Shown one piece after another: positions 59,856 through 64,000 of a DNA stretch of 64,000 nt. Origin of the DNA: Deinococcus taeanensis (GTDB lineage: Bacteria; Deinococcota; Deinococci; Deinococcales; Deinococcaceae); the NCBI RefSeq assembly GCF_020229735.1, contig NZ_CP083460.1, positions 1 to 64,000 of the forward strand. The letters are read 5' to 3'. The notes under the pieces were generated by a model. That model had not been told where the DNA came from. It saw only the letters and a program-made list of their open reading frames with translations, and did no database searches. Each line of letters opens with the position of its first letter. Position 1 is the stretch's first letter. The translations under genes and the position numbers were made by a program.

Positions 59856-62337
59856 GGCGGTGGTGCCCCTTCCAATAATGAATGCGGACGTGTGGATGCC
59901 CTCGGAGTGAGTCACCTGAATCAAAGTGGTTCTGTCCAGGGCGAGCGATCAAAAGCGTGAGTGGCGAGGTGAGCCAGTCGTCGGGGAGGCTGGTCCAGCT
60001 TGGATCGGCAATCAGAATGCGGGGGAGTGGGGGTGCGAAGACGAGGTACGGCTCTTCTTCCAGAAGTAGCGGTTCATTCATGTGCTCCTGGAGGGCAAGC
60101 GCTTCCTCCGGAGGCAGTTGGACGGAAGGGTCAACGATGACGACGGCGCCGCCCTGTACGGCTCTTCGCAGAACAGCGGTCAGGTCTTGAGAAGCCTCGA
60201 TGGTGACGACCGTCAGGTGGTCTGCGGCGAACCAGGGGCTCGTCCCTGTTTCCACCTGGCGCCAGTGGTCGACAAGCGGCATGGGATCAAGCCCGGGATC
60301 CACGCTCATCCCCTCAGCTCGGCAGACGGGACATCCTCCGCAGGCGTGTTGAGGCTGAATGCTGAGGTGGGTGTCCACCTGGTACTCGTTGACGAGCAGA
60401 TCGCCTGCTTCCCGCTCTCCGCCGAGGAGCTGCTCCAGGGCGTGGAGACTGTTGATTGAGGCGGCCATTTCCCTATGGCGGACCGGCTCAACGTGCGCTT
60501 CCCAAGTATGCCGGTCCAGGTGGGCGGGGTGGAGAATCTCCGCCCGTTGGGTCCACTGGTACTCCTCGAGTCGGTCCTGGGCAGGGGCGTCATCCAGGCT
60601 CGGGTCGAGGGCAGGGAAGGGCGGGTGATGCAGGCGGATCAGTCCGGCACGGGCCATTAGGTTGAGGGTGTACCGGTTCCACCCGCGGCTGGTTTTGCCG
60701 CTGTAGATGATGTGAGGTGGGTTGACGCGCAGGTCGATATCGAAGGTGTTCATGTTGACCTGGCGGAGCTTGCGGTGAAACATCTCCTGCCACCGGGCGA
60801 GACCGACGTCGATCGTGACGAGGGTAGGCACGGCCATTCCGCGCGCCACTTCCCAATCGGCGGTCGTGCTGAGGGTGAGGGCGAGTGCGGCCCGCCCGTC
60901 GCGCCCGCCGCGGCCCACTTCCTGGTAGTACCGGTCGGCGTTCTCAGGGATGCAGGCGTGCAGGACCGTGCGGACGTGCGCCTGATCGATGCCCACCCCG
61001 AAGGCGGACGTGCCGACCACGACGTCGAGCTTGCCTTGACGCCAGTCGGACACGACCCGCTGCCGCTCTCTGGTGCTACTCTCCCCGGTCAGCAGGCCGA
61101 TCCGGCGGTACCCCTGGGCTTTGAGGCGTTTGTGGTGAGCGGCGGCGTCGGCGACCATGGTGGTGTAGACGATCATGGGGCGGGGCAGGTGCCGGATGGC
61201 GTCGTCAAGGGCCTCCTGGCGCTGAGCATTCGAGGGGTACGAGGCGGCCCAGTACTCGGGTTCCGCACGCAGTTTGACGCCCGCCACCAGCTGGAAGTGC
61301 CCGGGCTCGCTGAACAGTTGCTCCAGGGTGCCGAGGTCCCCTGCGGTGATGGTGGCGGACAGCAGTAGGGTGGTGAAGGAGCTTCCCGGCGGGCAGGACT
61401 GCAGCAGGGAGCGGCGCAGGCCAGCCAGCAGCTGAAATTCAGGCCGGAAGTCACGGCCCCACTGCACGGCCAGGTGCGCTTCATCGAGGGTGAACAGGGC
61501 GAGTTGCCCTTGCTCGGCCGCTTTGAGAAGGCTGGCACTGAGGGAGCTCACCAGGCTTTCGGGTGAGGTGATCACGACGCCCTGCTGGCCCTGCTGAATC
61601 CGCTGACGCAGGGCCAGCCGTTGTCCCTGACTGAGGCCACCGTGGTAGGTCAGCTGCCCGGGCAGCTGCACCCCGGCTTGCTGGGCCAGTTCGAGGAGGG
61701 CGTGCTCCTGATCCATGGCGAGCGCCACAGTGGGAACGATCAGGACGCTGAGTTTCCTCTCCTGGGCGTACTCCAGCGCCGGCACGTGGGCAACTGCGCT
61801 TTTCCCGCTGCCGGTGGGAAGGACGGCGGCGACCGTGGTGCGGGGAGGGGCGTACCAGACCGCGCGGACGGCCTGGCGCTGGCCAGGGCTGCTGTAGGCC
61901 CCGAATCCGGTCATGCGCCGGAAGCGGGGATCGGCGGGCACAGGGTGTTGATGGCGTCTCTTTTCTTCCGCAAGTGCGGCCCGTGAGGGGTCCAGGCCCG
62001 AGGCGAAGGCCGGCTGCCAGGGCTGCGCCTCAATCTGGAAGTACTTGGGGTTGGCACTGAGCACCCGGACACTGCAGGACGCCCACTGTTCCCCCGTCGG
62101 CCAGAAGCTCTCCCTTGGAATGAGGACATTGACCTCGTACCCGCGCCACTCACTTTCCCGGCGCAGCACCTGCCGGGTCAGGACCGCCACGTCGAGGTTC
62201 CCCGGGCCGTACAGGTCCGTACGTTCGTTGGCCCGCATCACCGCGTCCTTCCACCGCCGCAGCAGGGGGTCGTGAAACTCCGTGTTGCGCCAGGCGGCGG
62301 ACTGCAGGGCCTGCTCCCAGCGAAAGAATTCGTTCAT
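59836..62337 (-). CDS. dpdF: RecQ-like DEAD/DEAH helicase (DpdF-like)
   Basis: The 833-aa protein shows AAVLPTGSGKSAVAHVPALE (Walker A), SVLIVPTVALAMDQ, VVITSPESLVS and LFTLDEAHLAVQWGRDFRPE (DEAH box). RIGLLTGESSTRERQRVVSD, FGVGIDQAHVRTVLHACIP and YQEVGRGGRDGR (motif VI) follow, the RecQ arrangement. The C-terminal region has a Cys cluster, QHACGGCPVCRAEG. A Leu-rich N-terminal 150 residues precede the helicase. It matches DpdF in size and type. It overlaps the SNF2-like gene stop by 4 bases. Confidence 0.8.
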   Translation of the reverse strand: MNEFFRWEQALQSAAWRNTEFHDPLLRRWKDAVMRANERTDLYGPGNLDVAVLTRQVLRRESEWRGYEVNVLIPRESFWPTGEQWASCSVRVLSANPKYFQIEAQPWQPAFASGLDPSRAALAEEKRRHQHPVPADPRFRRMTGFGAYSSPGQRQAVRAVWYAPPRTTVAAVLPTGSGKSAVAHVPALEYAQERKLSVLIVPTVALAMDQEHALLELAQQAGVQLPGQLTYHGGLSQGQRLALRQRIQQGQQGVVITSPESLVSSLSASLLKAAEQGQLALFTLDEAHLAVQWGRDFRPEFQLLAGLRRSLLQSCPPGSSFTTLLLSATITAGDLGTLEQLFSEPGHFQLVAGVKLRAEPEYWAASYPSNAQRQEALDDAIRHLPRPMIVYTTMVADAAAHHKRLKAQGYRRIGLLTGESSTRERQRVVSDWRQGKLDVVVGTSAFGVGIDQAHVRTVLHACIPENADRYYQEVGRGGRDGRAALALTLSTTADWEVARGMAVPTLVTIDVGLARWQEMFHRKLRQVNMNTFDIDLRVNPPHIIYSGKTSRGWNRYTLNLMARAGLIRLHHPPFPALDPSLDDAPAQDRLEEYQWTQRAEILHPAHLDRHTWEAHVEPVRHREMAASINSLHALEQLLGGEREAGDLLVNEYQVDTHLSIQPQHACGGCPVCRAEGMSVDPGLDPMPLVDHWRQVETGTSPWFAADHLTVVTIEASQDLTAVLRRAVQGGAVVIVDPSVQLPPEEALALQEHMNEPLLLEEEPYLVFAPPLPRILIADPSWTSLPDDWLTSPLTLLIARPGQNHFDSGDSLRGHPHVRIHYWKGHHRHDTNTH

Positions 62338-64000
62338 TGGAAGGGGTTCCTATGGGAAAGCACCCTCACGCCGACCGCGTCGAGGTGGTAGAGGGGGGCG
62401 GAGATGCCGGTGAGTAGGGCCTCGTGCAGGGTCCGTTCCCGCTTCAGGTCGGTACTGGACACGTCGGGGCGGTGGGCGTCATGCCGCAGGGTCCATTGAC
62501 GGTACTGCCTTTCCAGGGATGTCTGCGCGCCCTGCAAGGAAGTGCTCAGGTGCTCTTGCAGCGCCTGGTCTTTCTTGAGTTGGGTGGTCGCCACCTGCAA
62601 GACCAGGTCGCAGGCCTGCTCCCAGTCCCGCTGGGGCAGCAGGGCCTCGAGGGCGTGCACCCGCTCGGAGGAGAGGTTGTAGTCGGTCTGGTCATAGGAC
62701 TTCTGAAGGAGGCGGAGGGCTTCAGGGGGAACAGGCCGCCCGTGATGGTCGACGTAAATCGTGAAGGTCCGCGGGCCCAGCAGGCCGGAGAGGCGGCGGG
62801 TAACCGCGTCGGGATTGAGCCGGTAGTGCCGCGCGGCCCTGAGCGCGGCTCCGGGGTCCGGCTTGACGATGAAATGCAGCCCGAAGGCGATCAGGTCCTC
62901 CTGGTTCCAGGTCGGCTCGACGCGCCAGAAGGCGTAGCTGCGCCCTCGGTCGTCCTCGTTGAGGTATTCGGCGATGGCGTTGACGAACGGGTCTCCAAGG
63001 CGCAGGAGGTGGCCTTCGCACCCCTGGGCGACTTTCCGACTGAAGGTGCCGTGGCGCCCGAGGACGGGTTTGAACTGCTCACGGATCCGTTCCCAGTTCA
63101 CGAGCGTCTGACGGTCATCGAATTGCAGTTGGAACGTGTCCCCTGAGTACTTCGGGTTGAATTTCAGGGCGCTGATCACCCAGCGGCAGAACAGGCCACT
63201 GAAGTCGACTGCTTCGCTTTCGTACAGGTCGTCCATGACCCGGCTGAGGTCCTGATCCTGCTCCTCATCGATGGTATCGAGCAGTTCCGCTTCCTCCACC
63301 CGGATGCGTTCCGCTTCCAGTCTGGCGCCAAGTTGGGAAGTCAGTTCCTTGAGGGCGTAGTCCCCGTTCAAGAAGGCCGTCATCACTTCAGCGCGCAGGG
63401 TGTCCATCAGGTCCAGCAAGGAGGCGACGGACCGGTCGAAGACGCCCACTTCGTTCTGGAAGGCCACGTACTGGCGCATGGCGGGCAGCCATGATGAGCG
63501 CGTCACCACCCTAGACGTGACGGGTTTGCCGCGGCTGTAGCGGTCCAGGCGGCCCAGGCGCTGCTCGAGCCGGTTGGCGTTGACCGGGAGGTCGAGGTGC
63601 ACGAGCAGGTCCGCGCACTGAAGGTTCAGGCCCTCCTCGCCGGCCCGGTCAGCGATGAGAACCTGGCAGGCGCGTGAGGTGGCGAAGCGCTGCACTTCCT
63701 GGTCACCTTTCATGCTGGAGGTCACGCGCTCCGCGCCGAGCTGCTGGGCCAGCTGGTTGGCGATACCCACGGCCTGAACGTCACTGCCACTGAAGATCAC
63801 GATCTTCCCGGTGAATTGCCGGACGGTCCGTTCCAGGAGTGACATCAGCCCTGGGTCCGACGCGGGCAGGGCGTGCTCGATGGCGTTCAGCCCGCTGAGG
63901 AGAGACGGAGAACGGCGGATCTGAGGATGAACCTGCAGGCGGGTGACAGCCTGTCGCCAGGCGGCGGGGCCGGCCATGGCCCCTTCAAGCAGCGTTTCCA
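62334..64000 (-). CDS. dpdE: SNF2/RapA-type helicase, C-terminal part (DpdE/DrmD-like), partial
   Basis: About 555 codons are visible; the N-terminal half with the Walker A motif is beyond the right edge. The helicase C domain shows GKIVIFSGSDVQAVGIANQL, CQVLIADRAGEEGLNLQCAD and RLEQRLGRLDRYSRGK (motif VI of SNF2/RapA proteins). The frame is open to base 64000; the ATG at 63977 is internal. SNF2-type helicases open both the dpd restriction set (DpdE) and class 1 DISARM (DrmD). As the upstream end of the operon is missing, further genes such as dpdA-dpdD or a methylase may lie next to it. Confidence 0.8.
   Translation of the reverse strand, partial: ETLLEGAMAGPAAWRQAVTRLQVHPQIRRSPSLLSGLNAIEHALPASDPGLMSLLERTVRQFTGKIVIFSGSDVQAVGIANQLAQQLGAERVTSSMKGDQEVQRFATSRACQVLIADRAGEEGLNLQCADLLVHLDLPVNANRLEQRLGRLDRYSRGKPVTSRVVTRSSWLPAMRQYVAFQNEVGVFDRSVASLLDLMDTLRAEVMTAFLNGDYALKELTSQLGARLEAERIRVEEAELLDTIDEEQDQDLSRVMDDLYESEAVDFSGLFCRWVISALKFNPKYSGDTFQLQFDDRQTLVNWERIREQFKPVLGRHGTFSRKVAQGCEGHLLRLGDPFVNAIAEYLNEDDRGRSYAFWRVEPTWNQEDLIAFGLHFIVKPDPGAALRAARHYRLNPDAVTRRLSGLLGPRTFTIYVDHHGRPVPPEALRLLQKSYDQTDYNLSSERVHALEALLPQRDWEQACDLVLQVATTQLKKDQALQEHLSTSLQGAQTSLERQYRQWTLRHDAHRPDVSSTDLKRERTLHEALLTGISAPLYHLDAVGVRVLSHRNPFQ

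Overview
The window is GC-rich, gene-dense DNA with plasmid-type maintenance genes (ParA/ParB partition, two iteron-type Rep initiators, vapBC, several tyrosine recombinases). It also holds many insertion sequences: one IS3, two IS630, one IS4, one IS701, two IS6-like, a Tn554-like core and a 113-bp MITE. Gene style and element mix suggest a plasmid or megaplasmid of Deinococcus or a close relative. A sequence resembling the Deinococcus radiation/desiccation response motif in front of an SRAP gene fits this. The organism is inferred from recognition only; no search was run. No rRNA, tRNA or CRISPR array was seen.

Layout. 1-5457: leftward two-gene AddAB-like unit, a UvrD/AddA-type helicase (runs off the left edge) and a NERD-AddB-like partner. 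5511-9023: rightward 7-deazaguanine block, made of a decayed tRNA-guanine-transglycosylase (DpdA-like) remnant, a 50-codon ORF with a strong hairpin, a YhhQ/QueT-type transporter, queD, a broken queE and queC. 9067-10605: IS3 and IS6 wreckage. 10731-15045: parAB, a hypothetical gene, an HTH antitoxin-like gene, vapBC and a Xer-type recombinase in one overlapping operon. 15151-21670: IS630 copies, an IS4 element with a clear 9-bp target duplication, a MITE, and an AT-rich island carrying one large P-loop ATPase. 22422-26980: two rep genes, each with its own iteron array; the second rep is truncated by an IS6 element. 27241-32153: pseudogenes, a degenerate recombinase, MITE copy 2 and IS701. 32487-36638: Tn554-like three-gene recombinase operon. 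36898-38910: small regulatory cassette bracketed by identical 17-bp palindromes. 39852-42216: SRAP peptidase and a DUF3006/metallo-beta-lactamase/membrane-protein unit. 42365-46447: lipase-like protein with a lipoprotein, IS6 copy 2 and a small acidic protein. 46544-64000: leftward operon of ten tightly coupled genes running off the right edge.

The right-hand operon is the most interesting system. In order of transcription it encodes an SNF2-type helicase (partial), a RecQ-like helicase, a small protein, a large P-loop ATPase, a coiled-coil-like protein, a DEAD/DEAH helicase, a DUF1998-like protein, a phospholipase-D nuclease, a UvrD helicase with a RelE-like N terminus, and an unknown 178-aa protein. 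The first eight match the restriction half (dpdE to dpdK) of the 7-deazaguanine DNA-modification system. The helicase, DUF1998 and PLD triplet also matches the DISARM core drmA-drmB-drmC. The preQ0 genes at 6.4-9.0 kb would feed such a modification system, but queE is broken and only a shredded TGT-like remnant is visible. Within this window the modification side looks decayed while the restriction side looks intact. The missing functions may lie beyond the right edge or on the chromosome.
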